A stretch of 49,472 nucleotides of DNA from Nitrospina sp. LS_NOB (GTDB taxonomy: Bacteria > Nitrospinota > Nitrospinia > Nitrospinales > VA-1), in NCBI GenBank assembly GCA_001542995.1, contig LFLA01000004.1:1-49472 (forward strand), written 5' to 3'. The position numbers and the translations under genes are program-made. Under the pieces are notes generated by a model. That model had not been told where the DNA came from and ran no database searches. It saw nothing but the letters and a program-made list of their open reading frames with translations. Positions 7,704 through 15,418 of the stretch are shown here, one piece after another; position 1 is the first letter of the stretch; every line of letters begins with the position of its first letter.

Positions 7704-8072
7704 ATGTATGAAGTAACCATTAAGACCGGTTTTTCAGCCGCCCATCAACTCAGGCTGTATGACGGCAAATACGAAAATCTCCACGGCCATAACTGGTCGG
7801 CCCAGGTCACGGTCGAGGCCGATGAACTGGATGCTATGGGAGTTGGTATCGATTTTGTAAAATTAAAAAAGATGGTGGAAGAGATTCTAGGCAAACTGGA
7901 TTATCAAAATATCAACGAAATACCCCCCTTCGATGAGCAAAACCCTTCTGCGGAAAACATTGCCCGCTGGTTGTTCCTCAAACTCAAGGAACAGGTCAGT
8001 TCGAAAACTACCCGTGTGAAACGGGTGGAGATCTGTGAAATGGAAGGTTGTGGTGCCAGCTATTTTGAATGA
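7704..8072 (+). CDS. 6-pyruvoyl-tetrahydropterin synthase family protein, PTPS-III type
   Basis: 122 residues of the PTPS/QueD family. Zinc ligands are His14 (FSAAHQL) and His27/His29 (NLHGHN). QueD and classical PTPS need a Cys four residues before the first His of HGH (CxxxHGH); here that position is Tyr23, and Glu24 gives ExxHGH, the motif of PTPS-III, which replaces dihydroneopterin aldolase (FolB) in folate synthesis in Plasmodium and some bacteria. The usual label queD would probably be wrong. The C-terminal catalytic segment EICEMEGCGASY is present. SD GGGGAG precedes ATG 7704. A pterin-carbinolamine dehydratase lies elsewhere in the window. Confidence 0.8.
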   Translation: MYEVTIKTGFSAAHQLRLYDGKYENLHGHNWSAQVTVEADELDAMGVGIDFVKLKKMVEEILGKLDYQNINEIPPFDEQNPSAENIARWLFLKLKEQVSSKTTRVKRVEICEMEGCGASYFE

Positions 8073-8333
8073 CAAAAAGTATGCGTGACTTACCTCTCTT
8101 ATGAGTGGGTGGCCATCCCGCTCTGTTTGCATAATCCCCTCCTTAATTTAATAGTCTAAATGGGCCTTTCTTAGGCCGTCCCGCTCATAAAATTAATTAA
8201 TAACTCAAAAATCAATTAGTTAGTGTTTTGGTATTTTGGTTTTCAGGGTTAATAAGTATGTCTATAACTTATTTATAAATAAGGGACAACAGTCTTATAA
8301 GTCAAAATTGGGAAATTTTATTTTAGAAAGTTA

Positions 8334-8362
8334 TTGACAAAAGTGATTGATTTATTTATAGT
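8334..8362 (+). promoter_or_regulatory. Sigma70-type promoter with long leader
   Basis: TTGACA (8334-8339) and TATAGT (8357-8362) are 17 bases apart. The predicted transcript has a leader of about 205 bases before the small ORF at 8575. The stretch 8073-8333 is AT-rich and holds no gene. I see no recognised riboswitch in the leader. Confidence 0.65.
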
Positions 8363-8574
8363 TATTGCATTCTTAAAAAATTAGTTGGAGTTTTCGGTTA
8401 CATTTGCGGGGTTTTTTTCCTGAAGTTCTGAGACCGACCCCCAACCCATTCTGAATCCTCTATTGGGTCAGATCGGGCTGAAGATTCCTTCCTTATTGCC
8501 GATAGGTTAGTTGGGTAGAGTTTTTCTTCCGGAAAAACGGTATTTCGCAACCATTTTTTAAGTGGGATCGGATC

Positions 8575-8805
8575 ATGAAAGACCCGGTAGCCAATTTTTG
8601 GGGAAATGTTGAATGCGCGTTGGATCAGGGAGGATTTCAGTACATTCTCGAGGATCTGGTGAGTAAGGTTCGGGAAGGATTGGATGCTTCATTCATGACA
8701 GCCCAGTCCATCGACCGACGTGACTCGTATTCGAATATTGCAGCCATAGCGCAAAAGGATGGGTTGGAGGACTTTGCCCTCGCTCTGCGTTTTGCTAACG
8801 ATTAA
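8575..8805 (+). CDS. Small hypothetical protein (76 aa)
   Basis: MKDPVANFWGNVECALDQGG... is a soluble, mostly helical 76-residue protein with no known motif. ATG 8575 has only a weak SD (GGGATCGG). The gene is likely real because a strong promoter lies upstream and a perfect terminator hairpin downstream, making it a monocistronic unit. No function is suggested. Confidence 0.55.
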   Translation: MKDPVANFWGNVECALDQGGFQYILEDLVSKVREGLDASFMTAQSIDRRDSYSNIAAIAQKDGLEDFALALRFAND

Positions 8806-8874
8806 AGATTAAATTTTCAGGTTCAGATTCGGGATACGTCCAGGTCTCCCGTTTGTTTGACCTCTGTTTCACTT

Positions 8875-8912
8875 GAAAGCCCCTGTTCCTGTCAGGAGGA
8901 ACAGGGGCTTTC
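8875..8912. terminator. Perfect 16-bp terminator hairpin
   Basis: GAAAGCCCCTGTTCCT (8875-8890) and its exact complement (8897-8912) enclose a six-base loop GTCAGG, followed by TTGTTT. It ends the transcript of the 76-residue protein. Confidence 0.85.
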
Positions 8913-8978
8913 TTGTTTCCTGATATCATTTCTTTCCTTATAAGAATCCCCGTATAATATTAAAGGAGATTTTGCCCT

Positions 8979-9080
8979 CTAGCGGAGAACCTCCGCTGGT
9001 ATTAAGCAATATCTTTTTACCGCTATTAACGATACTCTCGGCCTAACGGGCCATCGCTCATTGCCTCCACGGCTAGTGGT
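8979..9080 (+). repeat. Dispersed palindromic repeat family A
   Basis: The element begins with palindrome GCGGAGAACCTCCGC (8982-8996) and ends with CATTGCCTCCACGGCTAGTG. This end block (21 bases with the final G) recurs exactly, inverted, after tRNA-Gln at 39250-39270. Related elements lie at 20989-21186, 29219-29305, 31773-31787 and 39250-39297. Confidence 0.65.
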
Positions 9081-9106
9081 CATATTTTTCATACTCTGGC
9101 GGATAC

Positions 9107-11095
9107 ATGGTCCATTTGATTGAAGATTTAGCCGTCCTCCTGCTGGTTTCCCTTCCGATCAACCTGCTTTTCCATAAAATTAAACTGCCCTCGGTCATGG
9201 GCTATCTCATTGCCGGGGTTCTGATTGGTCCGTATGGATTAAAACTGATCTCTGATGTCGCTTCGGTGAAGGAATTGGCGGAGATCGGGGTGATCCTGCT
9301 TCTGTTTGTCATTGGTCTGGAGTTTTCACTCGGACGTCTGCTGAAAAATCTGGCTTCGGTTTTAGGGGTTGGCGGTCTGCAACTGGGCCTGACAACAGTC
9401 TTTGTCTGGTTTGTTTTCAGGGAGATGGGGTTTCAGCAAAACCAGAGCATCGCTTTTGGGCTGATCGTGGCTTTGAGCAGTACGGCCATCGTTCTGAAAA
9501 TGATTACAGACCGTGCCGAGATAGATACTTTGCATGGAAAGCTTTGTATCGGCACTCTCCTGTTTCAGGATTTATGTGTGGTCCCCATCATGCTTCTTCT
9601 GCCGCTTCTTGCCCAGTCAGGAGTCAACTCCAGCGCGGACTTTGCACTTGCCATGGTCAAGTCGCTGACAGCAGTAGTTGCGATTTTTTTTCTATCCAGG
9701 TTGATCGTTCCGAAGACTCTGATCTGGATTGCCCGGGTCGGCAATAAAGAACATCTCACGTTATCGGTACTGTTTATCATTCTTGCTACGGGTTGGGTAT
9801 CGCAGAAAATGGGTTTGACTTTGGCGATGGGTGCCTTGATCGCTGGAATGATTATTTCGGAGTCCGAGTACAATCACCAGATTATTCTCGACATTCTTCC
9901 ACTGCGGGATTATTTCAGCAGTATCTTCTTTATTTCGGTTGGCATGCTTCTGCAAACGCAGGTGCTAATGGATTCTGTCTGGGGCTGCCTGGGACTTTTT
10001 GTCCTGGTGGTTCTGGTTAAATGGGGATTGGCAAGCTTGGCCTGTTTGCTGGTGCGGGTGCCTATGCGGATTTCTTTTGTGGTGGGGATGCGTTTGGCGC
10101 AGGTGGGGGAGTTTTCCCTTATCCTTGCTGCGATGGCATTGGATCAGGGTTTGTTTGATTCTCATCAATACCAGCTGTTGCTCATTGTTTCGATTCTTTC
10201 CATGCTTTTCGCGCCTTTGTTGATTCAGGCTTCCTCGGAGCTTTCCATGAAAATATTTTCCCAGTGGAAATCTGCAGAAACTGATTCGGACCACGAACAG
10301 GATTCTGAGCTTAAAGGCCATGTCATCATTGTGGGCTATGGACTTGGGGGCAGAACCCTGGCCCAGGTGCTTCTTGAAACGCAGATCCCTTTCATGGTTC
10401 TGGATCTGGATGGCGAGCAGGTTAAACGCGCTTTGACGGAAGGCATGACCACTCATTATGGAGATTGTGCTCAGGAAGAAACTTTGAGCCGGGCGGGTTT
10501 GGAACAGGCAAAGATGATTGTGTTTTCGATCCCGGATTATGCGGTGACGGAAAAAGCCGTACGTCTCGCCAGAAAGATCAATCCCGAAGTCAAGATTATG
10601 GTTCGAACCCGGTTGACCGCTCAGGTTGAAGAACTTAAAACCGCCGGAGCCGATGAAGTGATCCCGGAAGAGTTTGAAACTTCCATAGAAATTTTTTCGC
10701 GGGTATTGCGCGACTACCGTATTCCTAATAATATTATTGAACAACAGGTGGAATTGATTCGGCTGGAAGGTTACAGCATGTTCCGGGGGCTGTCTTTAAA
10801 CACCGAGAGCCTGAAAAAGTTTTCCACCTACCTAACGGCCACTCTTACCGAGTCTTATCTGGTTTTGCAAGACAGCTGGGCGCGTGATAAGGTGCTCGGA
10901 GATATAAATATTACCGAGCGAACCGGAGCAGTAGTTATTGCAGTGGTGCGTAAAAACAAACCCCACCCCAATCCGGGCTCTGAATTTTCCGTTCTGCCCG
11001 GAGATATGCTTATTCTTTTTGGTAGTCACCTGCAATTGGACTTGGCGATCACCTATTTAGGGTCTGGTCAGGAACCCGATCAAAAACCGGTTTGA
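9107..11095 (+). CDS. Kef-type monovalent cation/proton antiporter with RCK domain
   Basis: 662 residues, the length of KefB/KefC-type CPA2 antiporters. The N-terminal ~385 residues hold about 12 membrane spans (LPSVMGYLIAGVLIGPYGL, AEIGVILLLFVIGLEFSLG). They are followed by an RCK/TrkA-N NAD-binding domain (GHVIIVGYGLGGRTLAQVLL with acidic VLDLDGEQV) and a TrkA-C domain ending in LPGDMLILFGSHLQLDL. It exchanges K+ or Na+ for H+ under ligand control. No KefF/KefG partner is adjacent. The start lies just after a family A repeat and the SD is poor. The next gene begins 19 bases downstream. Confidence 0.88.
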   Translation: MVHLIEDLAVLLLVSLPINLLFHKIKLPSVMGYLIAGVLIGPYGLKLISDVASVKELAEIGVILLLFVIGLEFSLGRLLKNLASVLGVGGLQLGLTTVFVWFVFREMGFQQNQSIAFGLIVALSSTAIVLKMITDRAEIDTLHGKLCIGTLLFQDLCVVPIMLLLPLLAQSGVNSSADFALAMVKSLTAVVAIFFLSRLIVPKTLIWIARVGNKEHLTLSVLFIILATGWVSQKMGLTLAMGALIAGMIISESEYNHQIILDILPLRDYFSSIFFISVGMLLQTQVLMDSVWGCLGLFVLVVLVKWGLASLACLLVRVPMRISFVVGMRLAQVGEFSLILAAMALDQGLFDSHQYQLLLIVSILSMLFAPLLIQASSELSMKIFSQWKSAETDSDHEQDSELKGHVIIVGYGLGGRTLAQVLLETQIPFMVLDLDGEQVKRALTEGMTTHYGDCAQEETLSRAGLEQAKMIVFSIPDYAVTEKAVRLARKINPEVKIMVRTRLTAQVEELKTAGADEVIPEEFETSIEIFSRVLRDYRIPNNIIEQQVELIRLEGYSMFRGLSLNTESLKKFSTYLTATLTESYLVLQDSWARDKVLGDINITERTGAVVIAVVRKNKPHPNPGSEFSVLPGDMLILFGSHLQLDLAITYLGSGQEPDQKPV

Positions 11096-11114
11096 TATCT
11101 GTATATAGAATAAG

Positions 11115-11834
11115 ATGAGTCAAGTTATCACGAAGGCAATTATCCTCGCCGCTGGAATGGGATTGCGGCTAAAGGAAATGGGTGAGGACATGCCTAAAGG
11201 CTTCATCCATCTTGGCGACAGTCCCATCATTGAACACTCTTTGAGGGCCTTGATCGCGTGTGGGATCCGGGAAATCATGATCGTCACCGGCCACAAGGGT
11301 GAGTATTATGAAAACCTTAAGGAAACCTATCCCGAAATCAGCACCGTTGAAAATACTAGATTTGCCGAGACAGGGACCATGTGCTCGCTCGGGTGCGCCA
11401 AGGACTTTGTCGATGCGGATTTTATTCTGCTGGAATCGGACTTGATTTACGATCCGGCGGCGATCACCGGGATTTTAAACGCACCTCACAGCGATTGTCT
11501 TTTATTGTCGGGAACGACGAATGCGGGGGATGAGGTTTATGTGGAAGCGGTTGAAAATCGCGTGACCGGGATCTCAAAAAATCGGGATGAAATCAAAGGC
11601 TCTGTCGGAGAGTATATTGGCATCGCAAAAATTTCCCAACAACTTTATGACAGGCTGATACAAACTGCGGACTCGAACCCCAAGCTCAGTTACGACATGG
11701 ATTGCATGGTGGGGATTGCAAGTGAATATCCCATTTATTTTTTAAGGATGGAGGGGTTGGACTGGGCCGAAATTGACGACCTCTCGCAACTGGAAAGGGC
11801 TCAGAAAGTTTGGGAGAGAATAAAAGCCAAGTGA
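11115..11834 (+). CDS. Sugar/phosphocholine-type nucleotidyltransferase
   Basis: 239 residues of the GT-A nucleotidyltransferase fold. AIILAAGMGLRLKEMGEDMP is the NTP-binding loop, followed by PKGFIHLGDSPIIEHSL, the strand EIMIVTGHKGEYY, the metal-binding ESDLIYDP and a C-terminal LDWAEIDDLSQLERA. The pattern is closest to CTP:phosphocholine or phosphonate cytidylyltransferases (LicC/PntC type). No choline kinase or phosphonate genes are adjacent, so the substrate is unknown. It probably shares a transcript with the Kef antiporter. Confidence 0.68.
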   Translation: MSQVITKAIILAAGMGLRLKEMGEDMPKGFIHLGDSPIIEHSLRALIACGIREIMIVTGHKGEYYENLKETYPEISTVENTRFAETGTMCSLGCAKDFVDADFILLESDLIYDPAAITGILNAPHSDCLLLSGTTNAGDEVYVEAVENRVTGISKNRDEIKGSVGEYIGIAKISQQLYDRLIQTADSNPKLSYDMDCMVGIASEYPIYFLRMEGLDWAEIDDLSQLERAQKVWERIKAK

Positions 11835-11836
11835 CT

Positions 11837-12502
11837 TCAGGTATTTACGAACTCGTATTCGGTATCTGAAATCCATTCGATGAGCAGGTTGTCGGGTAAA
11901 AGGGTTTCTCTAGTGATGAAGGTGGTTTCTATCTGGTCGCGGGTGAGATTTTTCGCTTGTTTGAGGTTAGCTCCTGAAAGGTCGGCGTGGTTCAAATAGG
12001 TATTTTCAAAATTGGCGCTGGTGAGGTTGGTATCCGTCAGGTCAGCGGCAATGAGATCGGCGTTGGTGAAGTCGGCACCAGATAGATCGGCGTTAGACAA
12101 AAAAACTCCTGTCAAATTGGTGTTGCTGAGGTTAGCGCCTATCAGTTTGGCGTTTTTCAAATTCGCCCCTTCAATATCTGACTCGCTCAGGTTTGCATGA
12201 CTGAAATTTGCGGCAATGAGATTGGCCTCGACCAGATTGGCCTGGGTCAAAACAGCCCGGGTGAAATTGGTCTCTCGGCAACGGGACCGATATAGCAGGG
12301 TTCTGTGGAGTCGGGCTCCCTCAAAGTTGGCGGAACTGATATCGGCATCACAGAGGTCTGCCTCGCTTAGATCGGCACCTTTTAAACACGCTTCAATCAG
12401 AATCCCGGAACTCAAATCTGCTTCTTTTAAATCGGCTCCGGTGAAGTCGGCTTTTTGCAGGCTTTTTTTAGAGTTTTCGGCTCTGGATTTTTCCGCATTC
12501 AT
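11837..12502 (-). CDS. Pentapeptide-repeat protein 1
   Basis: About 221 residues from ATG 12502. After a short charged N-terminus come more than 25 consecutive A(D/N)LXX-type pentapeptides (GADLKEADLSSG, GADLSEADLCDADISSANFE, LAGADF-like units), which fold into a right-handed quadrilateral beta-helix. A short C-terminal tail (ETLLPDNLLIEWISDTEYEF) resembles that of pentapeptide protein 2. An upstream TTG (12568) keeps the frame open but has no SD. Role unknown; family members include gyrase-protecting proteins. It is convergent with the nucleotidyltransferase, 2 bases apart. Confidence 0.85.
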   Translation of the reverse strand: MNAEKSRAENSKKSLQKADFTGADLKEADLSSGILIEACLKGADLSEADLCDADISSANFEGARLHRTLLYRSRCRETNFTRAVLTQANLVEANLIAANFSHANLSESDIEGANLKNAKLIGANLSNTNLTGVFLSNADLSGADFTNADLIAADLTDTNLTSANFENTYLNHADLSGANLKQAKNLTRDQIETTFITRETLLPDNLLIEWISDTEYEFVNT

Positions 12503-12655
12503 AACAAGGCTTTGATAGAGAAAGATATTTGAAGACACTAGGCTAATTGCTGGTTGTCGTTTCGTCAAGGGTCGAAAAGGGTTGCGAAATTGGGTGTCAG
12601 CAATTCGTGTCCGTGGTAGTCTGTGGCATCAAATTTCGAACTGGGGAGAAGAGCA

Positions 12656-13035
12656 ATGTCCGAAAATGATTTTAGCAAGCTACCTGTACCAAAAAACTCA
12701 GGACCGGAGTTGGACTTACTATTGGCTCTGCATATGGGTTGAAAACACTGGCCTGGGAATGACTTGCCCGTTAAGATGAACTTGGAGGAAATCAGCAACT
12801 ATCCGGCCGTCAGTATCCCAAAGTTCTCGACGGATCATAACGCTTTTTTGAACACGTAGCCTCCTATTTTGTAAACCTGGATATAGGTTTTGAAGCCCAT
12901 TTTCTCGTCGAAGATCAATTGTGGCAGGTTGTGATTAAAATTGGAGGTAAAAGCTTTATCGGCAAGGAATATGAACTGCCCCATGCCGGTGCGCTTGCGG
13001 CAATTTCCGCATTACAAGAGCTTAAGAAAGGCTGA
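12656..13035 (+). pseudogene. Broken small protein gene (phage ABA-sandwich-like)
   Basis: From ATG 12656 (SD GGGGAG) 28 codons run to a TGA at 12740-12742, where Trp is expected. The same frame continues as KHWPGNDLPVKMNLEEISNY and FSTDHNAF to about 12850. After a +1 shift near 12855 it goes on as YFVNLDIGFEAHFLVEDQLW, IKIGGKSFIGKEYELPHAGA and LAALQELKK-like residues to TGA 13033. The order (PELDLLL, STD, alternating strands, C-terminal helix) resembles phage ABA-sandwich domain proteins. One premature stop and one frameshift make it a likely pseudogene. Confidence 0.6.
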
Positions 13036-13051
13036 AAAGTTGGAGATATGG

Positions 13052-13582
13052 ATGGGGTTTGCCCGGAAGAAAATAACAACAGTGATATTGTGTGTTCTGT
13101 TATGGGTCACCGCCGCCAATCCGGTTTTTTGCAAAACGTCTTCGGAAAAGGAAATGGATATTAAAAAGTTGTTGCAAGTATCCGGCATTCTGGATCAGTT
13201 GGATTACATGCAGGACTCTCTCCTGAACAATGTCTCAATGATGGTGACGGGGCCATTCCCCAATGTACCCGAAGCGTTCTGGGGCGAGTTCAATCAACTC
13301 ATCGGCAAGAAGGAAATGGATGATTTAGTAACCCGGGTGATTCCGGTTTATGACAAGCACATGTCACACGAGACGGTAAAAAAACTCATCGTCATGTTTG
13401 AGACGCCTTTCTGGAATGAGTGGAAGGAAAAGATGCCCCTCATCAGCCGCGAAGCAGGGGTCATAGGCAGTGAATGGGGCCGGGAACACACTCAGTCTGA
13501 AGCGTTTAATAAAAAGCTGGATGGCCTGATCGAAAAATATGAACTGGAAAAACTGAACCCGCCTCAGTCCGAACCAAAATAA
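13052..13582 (+). CDS. DUF2059 domain exported protein
   Basis: 176 residues. A signal peptide (KKITTVILCVLLWVTAANPVFC) precedes a mature domain with VTRVIPVYDKHMSHETVKKL and MFETPFWNEWKEKMP, the hallmark Y-x-K-(H/F)-(M/F)-(S/T) and FxTPxG-like region of DUF2059. Function of the family is unknown; it is periplasmic. The frame is open from 12941, but ATG 13052 has a clean SD (GGAG, 13042-13045) and is followed at once by the signal peptide, whereas the longer start overlaps the upstream remnant. Confidence 0.72.
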   Translation: MGFARKKITTVILCVLLWVTAANPVFCKTSSEKEMDIKKLLQVSGILDQLDYMQDSLLNNVSMMVTGPFPNVPEAFWGEFNQLIGKKEMDDLVTRVIPVYDKHMSHETVKKLIVMFETPFWNEWKEKMPLISREAGVIGSEWGREHTQSEAFNKKLDGLIEKYELEKLNPPQSEPK

Positions 13583-13708
13583 AAACCGACCCTCTGGCTA
13601 GGGAGGCAAAGTTATAGTCAAGAACTTGCTTGATCCTTCCTAAACGCGTCATTTTTAATTCAACCCTCACCTCAATCCTCTCCTTTAAAGGGAGAGGATG
13701 CAAAAAGC

Positions 13709-13790
13709 AAATCCCCCCAGCCCCTCTTTTTCAAAGTACCCGTCGGGCACGAGGGCTTTGGAACAATATTACGAGGGGCTGGGGGGATTT
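13709..13790. repeat. 18-bp perfect inverted repeat enclosing family B copy 4
   Basis: AAATCCCCCCAGCCCCTC (13709-13726) and its exact complement (13773-13790) flank a 46-base loop. Bases 13737-13772 in the loop (CCCGTCGGGCACGAGG..., ending AATATTAC) are a family B copy. The surroundings (13660-13700, CCCTCACCTCAATCCTCTCC) look like a further dispersed repeat. Confidence 0.65.
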
Positions 13791-13819
13791 GGGGTTCATG
13801 GTTCTGCTCCACAAAAAAA

Positions 13820-13849
13820 GGGTTCGTCCCCTTGACAGTGGACGAACCC
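13820..13849. terminator. Hairpin, possible terminator
   Basis: GGGTTCGTCC (13820-13829) pairs perfectly with GGACGAACCC (13840-13849). It is followed by only a short T run, so it may belong to the repeat cluster rather than act as a terminator. Confidence 0.45.
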
Positions 13850-13913
13850 CCTGTTTAAAGCAAACCCCCTTAATCCCCCTTGTCAGGGGGAATTATTGAA
13901 AAACTACTATGGC

Positions 13914-13985
13914 TTGTTTAAGCCGAGACAATTCTTCGCTAGCTGATAACGCTATTGCAGGTCGGCCCCACGCCGAGTGGTTGCA
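13914..13985. repeat. Family A-related intergenic repeat block
   Basis: AAGCCGAGACAATTCTTCGC then TAGCTGATAACGCTATTGC resembles blocks near 27293-27355 (CGAGATAACTCTTTGCTCGC) and 21030-21060 (CGAGATGACTCTTTGCTCGC). With the neighbouring inverted repeat it fills the gap 13583-13999. Confidence 0.45.
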
Positions 13986-13999
13986 AGTTGGCCTCGTGC

Positions 14000-14215
14000 C
14001 TAACGGACCCAGCTTTGGCGGATGTATTTCACCACATCCCAGATCTCTTTATCCTTCAACGTTTTTTTATGGGCGACCATCCCGGTTCCGGCTGAACCAT
14101 TTTTGATGACCCAGAACATTTGTCCGGCAGAAACATCTTTCATGGTAGTGCTACAGGTGAAGTTGCGCGGGTTGGGTTTCAGCGCTTTGCCCAGTTTGCC
14201 CATGCCGGAGTGTGC
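14000..14215 (-). pseudogene. C-terminal remnant of a small cytochrome c
   Basis: Read on the minus strand, about 71 residues match the distal half of a class I cytochrome c: GMGKLGKALKPNPRNFTC, then MFWVIKNGSAGTGMVAHKK (with a possible Met ligand) and DKEIWDVVKYIRQSWVR at the end. The CxxCH haem-binding site that should precede it is missing. The sequence begins exactly where the adjacent methyltransferase ends (14217), so the N-terminal half was lost. The same frame runs upstream inside the methyltransferase but is then only a shadow. Confidence 0.6.
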
Positions 14216-14216
14216 T

Positions 14217-15212
14217 TTAGTGGGCAACCTTCCAAATTGAATCCACAAAATATTTTCGGGAGTCAAATAAATGCTCCACGACTTCGAATCCGTTTTCAAC
14301 GGCCAGGTTTTCAATTTCTTCAAGCGTGTATTTAAAGGACTGCTCGGTCTGCATCGCTTCCCAGGCTTTGAAGTGAAAGTTCTTGTTTAAAGCCTTGATA
14401 TGCACCGTCTGGTCCCGCGTGCTGTAAAGATAACTTTCTACAGCGCGGGTATTGGGATTGAACTGGCCCTGTTGCACAAAGTGCTCTTTGTTAAAATCGG
14501 CGCCCAGTTCCTGATTAATGCGGTCCAGCAGGTGCAGGTTGAATTTTTCAAAGAGTCCTTCGGAATCATTGTAGGCAGAATAAAGTAATTTGGGGTTTTT
14601 CATGAGATCAAATCCGGTCAGCAAATAATCTTTTGGCCCCAACGCATTGCATAAATTTTTAAGAAAAGACCGGGCCGTGTCCGGATCCATATTATTCAAG
14701 GTGACTCCGAGAAAGAGGACCAGGTTTTGTGTTGGGCCGTCCTGGATAATGGTTTTGAGACCCTCAAAATAATCTCCGGTTAATCCGGTGACCTTCAGGG
14801 ATGTGTCGGGATGACTGTCTTCTAACGACCGAACCAGATTTGTAACTGCTCCATTGGAAATATCAATGGGGAAGTACTGAAAACTGAATTTCTTACTCAG
14901 CAAATGCTCAATGAGAATCCGGGTCTTGCATCCATCGCCTGAACCGAGTTCTATAAGGTTGAAGGTGTTACCGGTGATAAGTTTTGCAATATTATTTTTA
15001 TGGTGGCGAATAATTTCAAATTCACATGCGGCGGGAAGATATCCTGCGAGTTCAGTTATCTTTTTGAAAATCTCACTTCCCACACTGTCAAAGATCAGCC
15101 ATGATGGCAAACGCTTGTTTTCAAGGGAAAGGCCAGCGTTGACGGTGTCGGCAAGCTGTTCTTCGAGGGAGAATGATTGCGGCCCGGATTTCAGTATTTT
15201 TGTTTCAAACAA
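14217..15212 (-). CDS. EgtD-like SAM-dependent methyltransferase
   Basis: 331 residues of the histidine N-alpha-methyltransferase (EgtD) family. An N-terminal helical part includes RLPSWLIFDSVGSEIFKKIT and the YLPAACEFEII region, then the SAM site LIELGSGDGCKTRILIEHL. The C-terminal domain has AYNDSEGLFEKFNLHLLDRI and NPNTRAVESYL. Family enzymes trimethylate histidine or related amino acids. The start is TTG 15212 behind a strong SD (AGAGGAG). No ergothioneine or ovothiol sulfoxide synthase is nearby, so the substrate is open. It is divergent from a haem-oxygenase-like gene, with about 206 bases between. Confidence 0.78.
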   Translation of the reverse strand: MFETKILKSGPQSFSLEEQLADTVNAGLSLENKRLPSWLIFDSVGSEIFKKITELAGYLPAACEFEIIRHHKNNIAKLITGNTFNLIELGSGDGCKTRILIEHLLSKKFSFQYFPIDISNGAVTNLVRSLEDSHPDTSLKVTGLTGDYFEGLKTIIQDGPTQNLVLFLGVTLNNMDPDTARSFLKNLCNALGPKDYLLTGFDLMKNPKLLYSAYNDSEGLFEKFNLHLLDRINQELGADFNKEHFVQQGQFNPNTRAVESYLYSTRDQTVHIKALNKNFHFKAWEAMQTEQSFKYTLEEIENLAVENGFEVVEHLFDSRKYFVDSIWKVAH

Positions 15213-15418
15213 GACGGTGGCTCCTCTTCCTGCCTGGTGAATTTGACCTTGTTGATGGTGTTTGTTATAGTACGTATCTTAACTCCTTTGTACATCTTTA
15301 TTTATTGTCTCTGACGATTACTGTGGGGCAAAGCTTTCCACAGTTAAGATGTTTGTTGGGTTCTGGTTTTTAGAAAAATAAACAGACCCTAATTCTAATC
15401 TTTATATTTCCAAAGCTT

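Noticed and set aside
8363-8574. Riboswitch in the long leader of the 76-residue protein
   Set aside because: No conserved riboswitch core or convincing alternative hairpins could be seen by eye.
14216-14323. N-terminal 36 codons of the cytochrome c-like minus-strand frame
   Set aside because: They overlap the 3' end of the methyltransferase in another frame and show no haem-binding motif.
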